From: Geotrypetes seraphini
Lineage: Eukaryota > Chordata > Amphibia > Gymnophiona > Dermophiidae
Assembly: GCF_902459505.1 (NCBI RefSeq)
Contig: NC_047096.1
Span: 8,804,001 to 8,868,000 of the forward strand
DNA: 64,000 nucleotides
Direction of reading: 5' to 3'
Part shown: positions 50,130-60,900 of the stretch, piece by piece
Layout of the letters: each line of letters opens with the position of its first letter
Numbering within the stretch: the stretch's first letter is position 1
Position numbers and translations under genes: made by a program
The notes under the pieces: model-generated
What the model was told of the DNA's origin: nothing
The model's database searches: none
What the model saw: only the letters and a program-made list of their open reading frames with translations

Positions 50130-50870
50130 GATATGACAGAAGTCTATAAAATGCTGAGTGGAGTGGAAAGGGGGGCTATGAATTGCTTGTTTACTCTTTC
50201 CAAAAATACTAGGACTAGGGGGCATTTGATGAAACTACTAACTCAGTGTCCTGAGATTTCGGATGTGCCACAGCACAAGGGGGAGGAGGAGAGGTGCTGG
50301 TGCCAGCTGACTGCCTACAAGACGTGCCTCTCATGGCAAGAGGCACATCCTGTAGACAATCAGCTAGCACCAGCACCTCTCCTTCTCTCTGGCCTTCTTC
50401 CCTGCTGGCATCTCAGAGCCCATCTGGAGGGTCTGGAGGGCCTTCGTGTGGGCGTGGATGTCGATGTACGTCTTCACAGAGACATCCGTGCACTTCCGGA
50501 TGCCTCGAGCTGTGGCCACTGCGTTTACTGTGCCATAGCTTGAGAAAGTTTGCGGGACACTGTACTGACTAGTAGATTTAAAACAGAGCAGAGAGAATAT
50601 TTCTTCAAACACTGTATAATTAAACTCTGGTGAAATCAGTTAGCTTAGCAGGGTTTAAAAAAGGGTTGGATAAATTGCTAAAAGGGAAATCCATAGGTCA
50701 TTATTCAAATGACCTGGGAAATCCACTGCTTTATTCCTAGGATAAGCAGCATGAAATCTGTTTTACTACTTGGGATCTAGCTAGGTATTTGGGACCTGGG
50801 TTGGCCACTGATGGGAACAGGATACTGGGCTTGATGGACCTTCAGTCTGTCCCAGTATGACAATTCTTAT
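50130..50870 (+). mobile_element. CR1/L3-type LINE 3' end, split by a hAT MITE
   Basis: ORF2 tail 'MTEVYKMLSGVERG', then the insertion, then 'acagagcagagagaatattt' and the 3' UTR ending 'ccttcagtctgtcccagtat'. Reading resumes after the insertion, so the LINE is older. Confidence 0.85.
50244..50562. mobile_element. hAT-like MITE inside the L3 fragment
   Basis: CAGTGTCCTGAGATTTCGG ... GTTTGCGGGACACTG, flanked by tactaact and tactgact (50236-50243 and 50563-50570). Same family as 17112 and 6546. Confidence 0.88.
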
Positions 50871-50984
50871 GTTATTTTGGGTCAGACCAATGGTCCATCT
50901 GGTTCAGTAGCCCATCTTTATAGAAGCCAATGTAGGTCACTAGTATCTGGCAAAACCCCAAATAGTAGCAACATTCCATGGGAG

Positions 50985-51630
50985 TATGTGGCACAGTGGT
51001 TAGAGCTACAGCCTCAGCACCCTGAGCTTGTGGGTTCAAATCCCAAGCTACTCCTTGTGACCCTGGTCAGGTCACTTAATTCCCCATAGAAACATAGAAA
51101 TTGACGGCAGAAAAGGGCTATAGCCCATCGAGTCTGCCCATTCCAATGACCCACTCCCTGATTCTTACTCTCCTAGAGATCCCACATGAATATCCCATTT
51201 TCTCTTGAAATCTAACACGCTGCTGGCCTCAATCACCCGCTGAGGCAGCTCGTTCCAATGATCTACCACCCTTTCAGTGAAGAAGTACTTTCTAGCATCA
51301 CCCTGAAATTTCCCTCCCCTGATTTTCAGCGAGTGTCCTCTGGTTACCGAGGGCCCTGTAAGACTGAAGATATCATCTTTCACCTCTATACGCCCAGTAA
51401 TATACTTAAAGGTCTCAATCATGTCCCCTCTCTCTCTTCGCTCCTCCAGTGAGTACATCCGCAGTTTTTTTAGCCTTTCTTCATACGTGAGTTCCCTGAG
51501 TCCCAAAACCATCCCCAAAAATTGCCCCAGGTGATTAGATAAAGTGTAAGGCCACTGGAACAGATGGGAAAAAATGCTTGAGTACGTGAATGTATAAACC
51601 ACGGCTATAAGTAGTATGTAAATACTAAAA
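50985..51630 (+). mobile_element. tRNA-headed SINE interrupted by an L3 tail
   Basis: Head and core at 50985-51085 ('gtggcacagtggttagagct', 'gaccctggtcaggtcactta'). The SINE resumes at about 51524 ('attgccccaggtgattagat') to 51630. The gap is filled by an L3 fragment in the opposite orientation. Confidence 0.85.
51087..51505 (-). mobile_element. CR1/L3-type LINE 3' end, inserted in a SINE
   Basis: The minus-strand frame at 51165-51602 includes ELTYEERLKKLRMYSLEERR and [20 protein letters not shown], a well preserved ORF2 tail. Its position inside the SINE shows L3 was active after that SINE landed. Confidence 0.9.
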
Positions 51631-52351
51631 ATAAATACCAGTTCAAGGTCTCCACATCCTTCTTATTCAATAACTCATCATATATACACAGACACACATG
51701 TATTTGTATGTGTTATTGTTTCAGATCTGTGACAATATAACTTAAAAAACCCAGATCCTCCTGTCTCCAAATACAAAACTTCTTAGTTACTTTATATATC
51801 CCCACCTTTTTTTTTTCTTTAAGCCACTCTGCGTTTAGCTCACGCTGCTTGTCAGCGCAGCTTGGATTTCCATATGTGCACCAGGAAATTCATCCATGGT
51901 TTGTAGTAATCTTCCACTGAATTATTCACTTCTTACATAAATCATACAGTCCAAGCCTGCGCAATAAGCAGAAAAAGGTCAGAACTTGACCTCTCACGCC
52001 TACACACATGTCAGTACCAGGCATTGCAGTGCACTTGTCGTAAATCACTGTAACCCTTGTATTAACCTCTCACAAACTGGTAATCTCATTAGGCAATGCA
52101 CAATTTCAAACAGCAGAACACATAGGTTTATAATTTATTTCACTCTGTGTGTGTGTGTGTTTTATTATCACTAATAAACTGATGTCCACATGGCAATACA
52201 AACTGATAATCCAGATTCAGTTGGGGGTAGAGAGGTCCTGAAATGATACCTAGTATGTGCTAGACTGTACAGAAGGCACACCAAATTAGTTTAATGTCCA
52301 GGATAATTAATAGGTAAGGAAAGAGATTAAAAACACCTTGGAGATAGAGTG
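51631..52351. other. DCLRE1B 5' intron sequence
   Basis: Within the presumed 5' UTR intron (48451-54919). A (GT)n run lies at 52147-52160. No gene recognised. Confidence 0.35.
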
Positions 52352-54000
52352 TAGAGAATGACACGGTGAAAAAATTGGTCCCCGTCACCGCCCCGTCCCC
52401 GTCTCACCATCCCCGTCACCGCCCCGTCCCCGTCTCACCATCCCCGTCACCGCCCCGTCCCCGTCTCACCATCCTCTTCACCGCCCCGTCACCGCCACTG
52501 CCACCCCATTCACCGCCCCGTCACCGCCACTGCAATCCCATTCACTTTTCTTTATTTACGTATAAAGGAAACATTCTTTAAAACTTTAAAACTTAGTTAA
52601 ATATTAGTTAATAACTATACAAAAACAAAACACGCAGAGAAAAAATTAATTAATATAAATTCCCTGACTTCCCTGCACTGTCCCCCCTTGAAGGTCTGCC
52701 AACCCCCCTCCCCCCAACGACCGCCCCCCCCAGCTTCAAAATGATGCCTGAAGTTACCTTGGGGGTTCTGAGCACTATTAATTTTAATTTATTACAGCAC
52801 TCCAGAAATATTTTTCTAATTGTTTTAACTTGGAAAAGCGAACCAGGATTGTCTTAATGAAAGGCTTATGTTCTGCACTGCAGCCCTCCTGCCCTCGACG
52901 CAAACCCCCCTCCCCCCACCGCCCGCCCCCCCCCAGCCGACCCGCGACCCCCCTGGCGACCCCCACGACCCCCCCCACCCCCCTTCCCCGTACCTTTGGT
53001 AGTTGGCCGGACAGACGGGAGCCAAAACCGCCTGTCCGGCAGGCAGCCAACGAAGGAATGAGGCCGGATTGGCCCATCCATCCTAAAGCTCCGCCTACTG
53101 GTGGGGCCTAAGGCGCGTGGGCCAATCAGAATAGGCCCTGGAGCCTTAGGTCCCACCTGGGGGCGCGGCCTAAGGCACATGGTCGGGTTGGGCCCATGTG
53201 CCTCAGGCCGCGCCCCCAGGTGGGACCTAAGGCTCCAGGGCCTATTCTGATTGGCCCACGCGCCTTAGGCCCCACCAGTAGGCGGAGCTTTAGGATGGAT
53301 GGGCCAATCCGGCCTCATTCCTTCGTTGGCTGCCTGCCGGACAGGCGGGTTTGGCTCCCGTCTGTCCGGCCAACTACCAAAGGTACGGGGAAGGGGGGTG
53401 GGGGGGTCGTGGGGGTCGCCAGGGGGGTCGCGGGTCGGCTGGGGGGGCGGTCGGAGGTTCTTGGGGGGGGGGCGGTCGTTGGGGGGGGGGGGGGTTTGCG
53501 TCGAGGGCAGGAGGGCCTGGGATCCCTCCTGCCCGTAATGTAGTGCGGGGTGGGGTTAGGGGGTCGCCGTGGCCAGGAGGGTTTGGGCTCCCTTCTGGCC
53601 CGATATTGTCGGGAAGTCGGCGGTCCTTCGGGGTGGGGGTGCGAGTGGTCCTGCCGGGGGGGGGGGATGTATCGGACGTCGGGGAGTCGGCCGGGCAAGA
53701 GGGCTTGGGCTCCCTCTTGCTCCGATCGCGGGTGCGGGTGGGAGCGCGTGCGAGCGGTCGTTCGGGGTGGGGGTGCGAGCGGTCCTGCTGGGGGGGTGAA
53801 TCGGGCGTCGGGCGGTAAATAGCGGTTCCTAGAAGGGGGTACATTGGCCCGCGGGGACAAACCTGTTCACCGTTTCCGTGGTCGGTGAATGGCCTTGTCC
53901 CCGTCACCGCAGCGACTGCTAGTTTTCTTCCCCGTTTTCGGCGGTGACCCGCGGCTTAAATGCGGTGGCCGCGGGTAAACCGTCACCGTGTCATTCTCTA
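52352..54000. mobile_element. 1649 bp hAT-like element with large internal palindrome
   Basis: Termini TAGAGAATGACACGGTGA and CACCGTGTCATTCTCTA, flanked by perfect 8 bp ATAGAGTG (52344-52351 and 54001-54008). TIR form and duplication length fit hAT. Left end: a tandem CCGTCCCC-type array (52380-52545). Interior: a palindrome of about 630 bp. Long open frames on both strands are shadows of GC-rich symmetric sequence and match no transposase I know. Confidence 0.88.
52880..53513. repeat. palindrome of about 630 bp inside the hAT element
   Basis: The arms meet near 53187. 'gtgggcccatgt'-type flanks sit at the centre, and 'aggtcccacctgggggcgcg' pairs with 'cgcgcccccaggtgggacct'. The same peptide frame appears on both strands on either side, a direct sign of symmetry. 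Left outer: 'ctcctgccctcgacgc'; right outer: 'gcgtcgagggcaggag'. Confidence 0.9.
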
Positions 54001-54029
54001 ATAGAGTGTACACAAATTAACTCCCCCCC

Positions 54030-54175
54030 CCCTCCCTTTACAAAACTGTACCGCGTTTTTTAGCGCCAGCCACGATGGTAACGGCTCCAACGCTCATAGG
54101 AATTCGGAGCTGTCACCGCCAAGGCCGGAGCTAAAAACCACGCTAGGGTTTTGTAAAAAGGGAGGGGGGTTAATC
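54030..54175. repeat. palindromic MITE, 'ttacaaaactg' family
   Basis: 'ccctttacaaaactgtaccg' ... 'ctagggttttgtaaaaaggg', with 'ctccaacgctcataggaatt' at the centre. Inside the DCLRE1B 5' intron. Confidence 0.65.
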
Positions 54176-54501
54176 TCCTGTTTAAATCGTTGTAACTATT
54201 CGTAATCCCAGATTGGACTCAGGAATGCTAGTTATCCTGCTGACAATATGATTGCATACTTCTTAAATAGTAGTAAAGAAACCATTAGTGCTTTTTATTT
54301 TCTTGACTCTGAAAGTTCTGAAACCTTGCAATTAGCGCCTGGAATCTTTTATTGCTTTGGAGTTGATTCAATGCATTTATATGGTTGTGCCTTCAATTTT
54401 TTTCTCACCAGAAATGGCAGAATTAACCAAGTTAATTTGGCTTTTTCTGCTAAATAAACTATATCATAATGTGGCAGTGTAAAAGAGTGTCAGCTCGGAT
54501 G

Positions 54502-54792
54502 TAGAGAATATCACAGGGACAAATTTGTCCCCCTGTCCCTGCAGGAACTCAATTTCCCCGTCCCGTCCTTGCAAATTTTGTGGCTGTCCCTATTCCTGTC
54601 CCATTCCTGTAAGCTCTGCCTTAACCGCACAAGCCTCGAACAATTATGATTTTAAAGTATTTGAGGCTTTTGTAGATGAGGGCAGAGCTTGCAGAAATGG
54701 GGCAGGGGACAGGAAAAAAATCTCTCCAGGATGGGACGAGAAAATGAGTTCTCGTGGAGACGGGAAAAAATTTGTCCCCGTGTCATTCTCTG
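54502..54792. mobile_element. hAT-like element, 'tagagaat' termini
   Basis: TAGAGAATATCACAGGGAC ... GTCCCCGTGTCATTCTCTG, flanked by ctcggatg and ctctgatg. Small relative of 52352-54000. It ends about 130 bp before the DCLRE1B acceptor. Confidence 0.85.
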
Positions 54793-54932
54793 CTCTGATG
54801 TTTTAAAAGCAGAGTCTAGGAATAAGGTATATGGGCAGAAAAAAAAAAGCTAATGATATCTTTAGTAAGAACTGCAAAGCCACTTACAAATTACTAAAAG
54901 TTTGTTTTGTTTTTTTTAGGAGCTTCTAACCC

Positions 54933-54959
54933 ATGAAAGCTGACAAAGTTCAAGCATGA
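54933..54959 (+). CDS. upstream ORF overlapping the DCLRE1B start
   Basis: ATG at 54933 opens an eight-codon frame (MKADKVQA). Its TGA stop (54957-54959) overlaps the DCLRE1B ATG (54956-54958) as ATGA. If the 5' UTR runs through the acceptor at 54919, ribosomes meet this start first. The tight overlap suggests control by leaky scanning or reinitiation. That is inference. Confidence 0.5.
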   Translation: MKADKVQA

Positions 54960-57900
54960 ATGGGGCACTTATACCCAACACTCCCATTGCTGTGGATTTT
55001 TGGCAGATTAGGAAGTGTAACCATGTGTGCTTGTTTTTTCTGTCTCACATGCATGCAGACCACACAGTTGGATTATCTTCCACCTGGAACAGGCCCATTT
55101 ACTGCTCCCCTCTTACTGCCAAAATACTCCAGCTCAGACTACAGGTATGTCTGTTATCAGCGCTGGTAGTAAGAGACCAAGGAGGTAGGGTGACAGATGC
55201 ATGGGATAGTTTCCCAGTAGAGGTGGTGTCTGAATTCAAAAGGGCCTGGGATAGGCAGTGGGATCTCTCGGAGAGAGAAAAATATAATGGTTACCACGGA
55301 TGGGCAGATTAGATGGGCCATTTGGCCTTTGTCTGCCATCATGTTTCTAAGAAAGAGGAGATAGTGGAAGCAGGCTTGGCCCATTGCCTAACATGAAGGC
55401 AAGTGGGGCTTGTTGCCATATTAATTCACCAAAACAGCCTAGAAACCAAGGAGGTTTAATTGATAGGAGACTGCACAAATCAGGCTGTATTTTGAGTGTA
55501 TCCGAGATGATGGCGGCTTCATGTGTTGCTATCTCCCGTTAATCAAGCCTCCTTGTAAGCGAGAGTCTTTTGCTTCATAACTTTCCTCTTGGTTCTTTCG
55601 TGATTATACTTTACCTTTGCTGTCATAAGAACATGAGAGTTGCCATACTGGGGCAAGACCGAAGGTCCATCAAGGCCAGTATCCTGTTTCCAACAGTGGC
55701 CAACCCAGGTCACAAGTACCTATCGAGATCCCAAGGAGAAAAACAGATTTTATGCTGCTTATCCTAGGAATAAGTAGTGGATTTCTCCAAGTCCATATTA
55801 ATAATGGCTTATGGACTTCTCTTTTAGGAATTTGTCCAAACCTTTTTTAATATCTTTATTCCTTTTTACATTATACAAACAAGTGTACAATAAATCAAGT
55901 CATACTATACATTCTTCACTTGAAACTTTACAATCATCTTATACCATAAATTACCTCCCCTCCCTCCCTTTCCAAATATTTTTGTAACTACTCATCCTAA
56001 TGTCATAAAACCCACCCATCCACCCTCCCACCCTATACATACTAAATGGGGATAAATTCATTTATTTATTATAGTAATCAATTAATGTCCAAACCTTTTT
56101 TAAACCCTGCTAAGCTAACTGCCTTCACCATATTCTCTGGCAATGAATTCCAGAGTTTAATTACATGTTGACTGAAGAAATATTTTCTCCAGTTGTTCTT
56201 AGTAGCTTTATTGCATGTCCCTTAGTCCTAGTATATTTGGAAAGAGTGAACAAGCGATTCACATTTACTCTTTCCAATCCACTCATTATTTTATGGACCT
56301 CTATCATATCACCCCTGAGCCATCTTTTCTCCAAGCTGAAGAGCCCCAGCTGCTTTAGTGTTTCCTCATAGGGAAGTCGGCCCATCCCTTGTATCATTTT
56401 TGTCGCCCTTTCTTTTGCTGTCCATGTTCATAATTCTAACCTGGCTTCTGTGACTCTCTCTAGTTGATCTATTGATGTAAATTGATTTGATATATTACTT
56501 AAAAGGTGGTCTAGCAAGAACATTAAACTAAATTAACATGATACTCTAATGCTAGTGGTCAAGATAAGTTAACCCTTTAATTGATAGATGGTGAAACGGC
56601 TGCTTTACATAACTTGATGTTGAATGAGAGCAACAGTGCCAATTAAACAGGCATTTGGAGATGGAAATCTGCCATAAGAGCCAGATAAAGGGTTAAATTC
56701 AGTTCATGTCTCTTTGGTTTACAAAATGTTTGGGGCTCAGAATCTTAAATTTATTCCAGAGCCAATGGAAGGTTAAGTGAGTATCGGTGGAATTTGAACC
56801 CTGGATTCCTTGGTTTGCATTCTTCTAACTCTGTCCTGGGGGACCCCCAGCCAGTCGGGTTTTCAAGATATCCCTAATGAATATGCATGAGAGAGATTTG
56901 CATATAATGGAAGTGACAGGTATGCAAATCTCTCTCATGCATATTCATTAGGGATATCTTGAAAACCCGACTGGCTGGAGGTCCCCCAAGACAGGGCTGA
57001 GAACCACTGTTCTGTTAGGCTGCTTTTCCATGAGAGATTTCAGTTTCTGAATATGAAATGGAACACAAGTCTCAAACTAGTCATCTTCCTAGCAGGAAGA
57101 TAAGTTATTTCAGAAGGAAAAACCATTATTATTTTATGTATGTAACATTTTGTAATATAAACAACTGGGTATGTTTCAAACAAATGTTCCTGAAGGGCTA
57201 TAACTATTAACATATAAAGGAACAAAAACTACTTCAAACGTCTTTTAACATTCAATGGTGCTCAGATTCCAAGATGGAGGTTTAAAGCTTTAAACTTCCA
57301 ACTTTAAACCTCCATCTTGGAATCTGAGCACCATTGAATGTTAAAAGACGTTTGAAGTAGTTTTTGTTCCTTTATATGTTAATAGTTGTAACATTTTGTA
57401 AACAGTTTTGCTTAAAACGGTATAGAAATTTTAAAATAAATAAATAAATTAATTCATAGACAGTGCTGCTTGCTGTTGCAGATATCCTAAATGGTGTGCA
57501 GGAAAGCCATGGAGATGTAGGTCTGTCTTACATTCTTGGGCATTGCTAACATAGCATTAATTTGGTTTCAATTGAGTTAAAAATAATTTTTTTTGAAGGC
57601 CAGAGTGGACACACATGGAGATGACACAGATATGCAAACGCTTGTCTTTCTGTTCTTTCGCAGGTGCACAGGGAATGGATCCATCCCTTAGAAGAAGGAG
57701 TCCCTCACAAGCTAAACCTGGACAACATTGGAAAGGAGACCATGACGGTCACCTTAATTGATGCCAACCATTGCCCAGGCTCTGTCATGTTTCTCTTTGA
57801 GGGCTACTTTGGCACCATTCTCTACACAGGTACCTTGTGTCCTGCCAACTTTCAGTGGAACCTATGAGGAATGTAATTTATTTATTGATTTGATTTTCTA

Positions 57901-60900
57901 GTTTGTCCTCCCAAAAAAAGCCCAGAAGGGGTTGCAAGTTTACATAGGTGATAAAGGTTAATGATAAGATAGTTGGAGTAAGGGCTTCAAAGAAGGCTTA
58001 GACATACAAGGCCCTGGCTCATAAAAGATTCCACTACATAGCATCCAAGCTGTGCCCCGTACACCCACAACTACTCTCTCCACTCTGAAACGGAGAGAAC
58101 GACGCAGCATCCCCCCAGGAAGATTTATTCCTCGGCTATGGAACCAGTGGCCCACACAGAAAAGATCACTGAACTCACTGATGGCCTTCCAAAGAGCAGT
58201 GAAAAATCTCCTCGTCTGCTAAAACTGCCATCAGCAGACGGACTCCTCTCGATAAGCTTCCTTCTATGTGCTCCTTATTTGGTGACTCGTCAAAAGCGCG
58301 CCAACAATACCGCAACGACATTTGCGCGCAGGACATATGTCCGCCGCTGCTGCTTTCAAGCCTCTCTGTTAGTGTCCATTAAGGAGGGAATTGCAAAGGT
58401 GAGAGGCAAAGGTATGAGGAGCCTGAAACCTGAGAACTCTCGAGATAATGCTTTGAGCAAGATGGGTGGGGGGAACGCAAATATTGCTTACTAGTCTTAT
58501 AGCCCGTTACATTAACGGGTGCTAGAATATATGTGTGTGTGTCTCTCTTTATTTCTTTCTCTCTCTCTCTCTCTCTCTCCTTAGCTGCTTTCTTTCTTTC
58601 TTTTTCCTTGGCTGTCCATCACCACCCCTTGCCTGCTCCCCCTGTCCATTCTCCCTTCCTTTTACCTCCCCTGTGTCCACCACCACTCCTTCACAGGTCT
58701 CCTTATGCAGCAGCAGCCCTTCTCCCTTTGTTTTACTTCCCCCCTGTCCAGCAGCACCTTCCTTCTCCCCCTGTCCAACATTAGGCCTCCGTTCCTTTTT
58801 CTTCACCTCCCCCCGTCCATCAGCACCTCTTTCCTTCTCCCCCTGTCCAGCAGTAGGCATCCCTTCCTTTTTCTCCCCCCCTCCTCCTTCTTATCCCTAT
58901 GATACACTTACCTTGCTCTGCCCATGATCAGAGGCTCCCGACAGCCGCCCAGTTGCACCCATTGGAAAAGTTCCCTCTGCGGCATCCCGCACCCCTCCTG
59001 ACGTGACTCCCGCTGTCCCGCACCTGCCCCTGTGTCTTTCTTCTTGTCTTTCTGTGTCCCTCCCTCCATCTGTCTGTCCAAAGCAGCATTTCCTCCCCCC
59101 ACACCAGTTCCCTGTGCACCTGCCCCTGTGTCTTTCTTCTTGTCTTTCTGTGTCCCTTCCTCCCTCTGTCTGTCCAAAGCAGCATTCCCTCCCCCCACAC
59201 CAGTTCCCTGTGCACCTGCCCCTGTGTCTTTCTTCTTGTCTTTCTGTGTCCCTTCCTCCCTCTGTCTGTCTGTGCAAAGCTGCATTCCCTCCCCCCACAC
59301 CAGTTCCCTGTGCCTGCATTAGCGTTTCCTCTACCCTCTTTCCCTTCCCACAGTCGCGACTACAAACAGTCGCGGGCCCAAGTCATTTGGCGCCCCCCCT
59401 CTTCCCTTGCTGCGGGCCCGACTGGCGATTTAAGCAGCGTGTCAGCACTCTTCACACGCTGCTTCGGACCCTTCTACTGCCCTGATTTGCTCCGGACGTG
59501 CCAGAGTAAATCAGGGCAGTAGAAGGGCCCGAAGCAGCGTGTGAAGAGTGCTGACATGCTGCTTAAATCGCCAGTCGGGCCCGCGGCAAGGGAAGAGGGG
59601 GGGGGGCCGGCAAATGAGTCGGGTCCCGGACAGCGGTGCTCCACGTAGCCCTTGGCCAGAGACGCAGTCACGCTAGCCTACTGCCGTAGGAGCGCGTTTT
59701 GGTGCGGGCCAGGCTCTGGGAGAGCTCACGCAGACCTCCATCACGAAAAACAGCACTACCGGTCAAAGTTTATTTTTAAAGTTTAAAGCCGCTGCGGCGG
59801 CTCCTCGCACTATTGCTGTCTGCGTCGGAAGCCTTCTCCGACGCAGGTGTGGCTGATGAGAGGAGCCGCCGCAGCGGCGTTAAACTTTAAAATAAACTTC
59901 GGTCGGTAATGCTGTTTTTCCTTGATGGAGATGTGCGCGAGCAGGAAGGCGAGTTCCGTAGCGGGAGTAGGTGAGAGGGAGCATTAGAAGTGGATTGGCA
60001 GCCGCCAGAGCTCCTAACTTTGTTTCTTTAGGCAGCCCCGGTTGTTTCCTTTGATTCAATGTTCATTAGGGTTCGCCGGTCGCCGCACCGTGAGAGCCGG
60101 GTGAGAGCTGCTACCCTCAGCTGTTTGTTTTTGTTTGTTTGTTTGTTTTTGTAGTTGAAAGCCGCCGCCGCCGCAATTAGGGTTCGCCGGTCGCCAGCAC
60201 CGTGAGAGCCGGGTGAGAGCGGCAACCCCCAGCTGTGTATTATTTATTTATTTTTTTTTTAGTTGAAAGCCGCCGCCGCAGCTCCTCCCTCGATCCTGGT
60301 GCAGTTCGAGAGAGGAGCCGTGGCGGCAGCTTGAGCATAAGCGCGATGGACGCAGAACCATGCACAGTGAGAGCCGGGGCCGCGCATGCGCACTCTCATG
60401 TTCGCGACAGATCAGGGAACACGTTTTTTTTAGTGCGCATGCGCGGCCTAGCATTTTATTATATTAGATAGCCTGGTTACTATGCTGTGACTTTCCTACT
60501 TCTCAAAAGAAGGACCATCTACTGGCTGATTCCTGGAGGAAAAGTCCATAGTTTAGACACGGAGGAAGCCTCTGCTTGCCCTGGATCAGTAGCATGGAAT
60601 GTTGCTACTCTTTGGGTTTTGGCCAGGTACTAGTGACCTGGATTGGCCACCATAATGAGCTACTGGACTTGATGGACTATTGGTCTGACCCAGTAAGGCT
60701 ATTCTTATGAAATAAAACTCTTCAAATTGTAATGTTTTCTTTTATCGTGTTTTCTGCTGGTGTGTTGCAAGTCTGCTAATGGGGACACAATATGTACTGT
60801 AAAATGTGTCCTGGACCCAATGGGGCAATTTCTCACAAGAAGCACTGGTAGTAAATATAAGAGGTGTATATTTAAAATGACAAAATGCCCCCTAACTATT

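Larger units (their letters stand above)
58491..60468 (-). mobile_element. non-autonomous Helitron, 1978 bp
   Basis: Read on the minus strand, it starts TCTAATATAATAAAATGC after an A (60469). It ends with the hairpin CCCGTTA-ATG-TAACGGG (58519-58503), 8 nt and a terminal CTAG (58494-58491), followed by T. Insertion between A and T, 5' TC, 3' hairpin and CTAG, with no target duplication, are the Helitron hallmarks. There is no Rep/helicase gene. The interior holds a 96 bp tandem repeat, two palindromes and a direct duplication of about 112 bp. It lies in the DCLRE1B intron between coding exons 2 and 3. Confidence 0.88.

Noticed and set aside
53196-53543. Long open frames on both strands in the 52.8-53.9 kb region
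   Set aside because: The same peptide appears on opposite strands at mirror positions, which is explained by the palindrome and by G/C-rich sequence. No conserved domain is seen.
54956-55312. A 118-codon single-exon protein starting at the DCLRE1B ATG
   Set aside because: After codon 63 the frame runs through a splice donor into a LINE fragment; the true product continues at 57664.
58897-59485. Repetitive protein frames on both strands (Cys-rich or basic repeats)
   Set aside because: They reflect the 96 bp minisatellite inside the Helitron; all frames are open because the unit length is a multiple of three.
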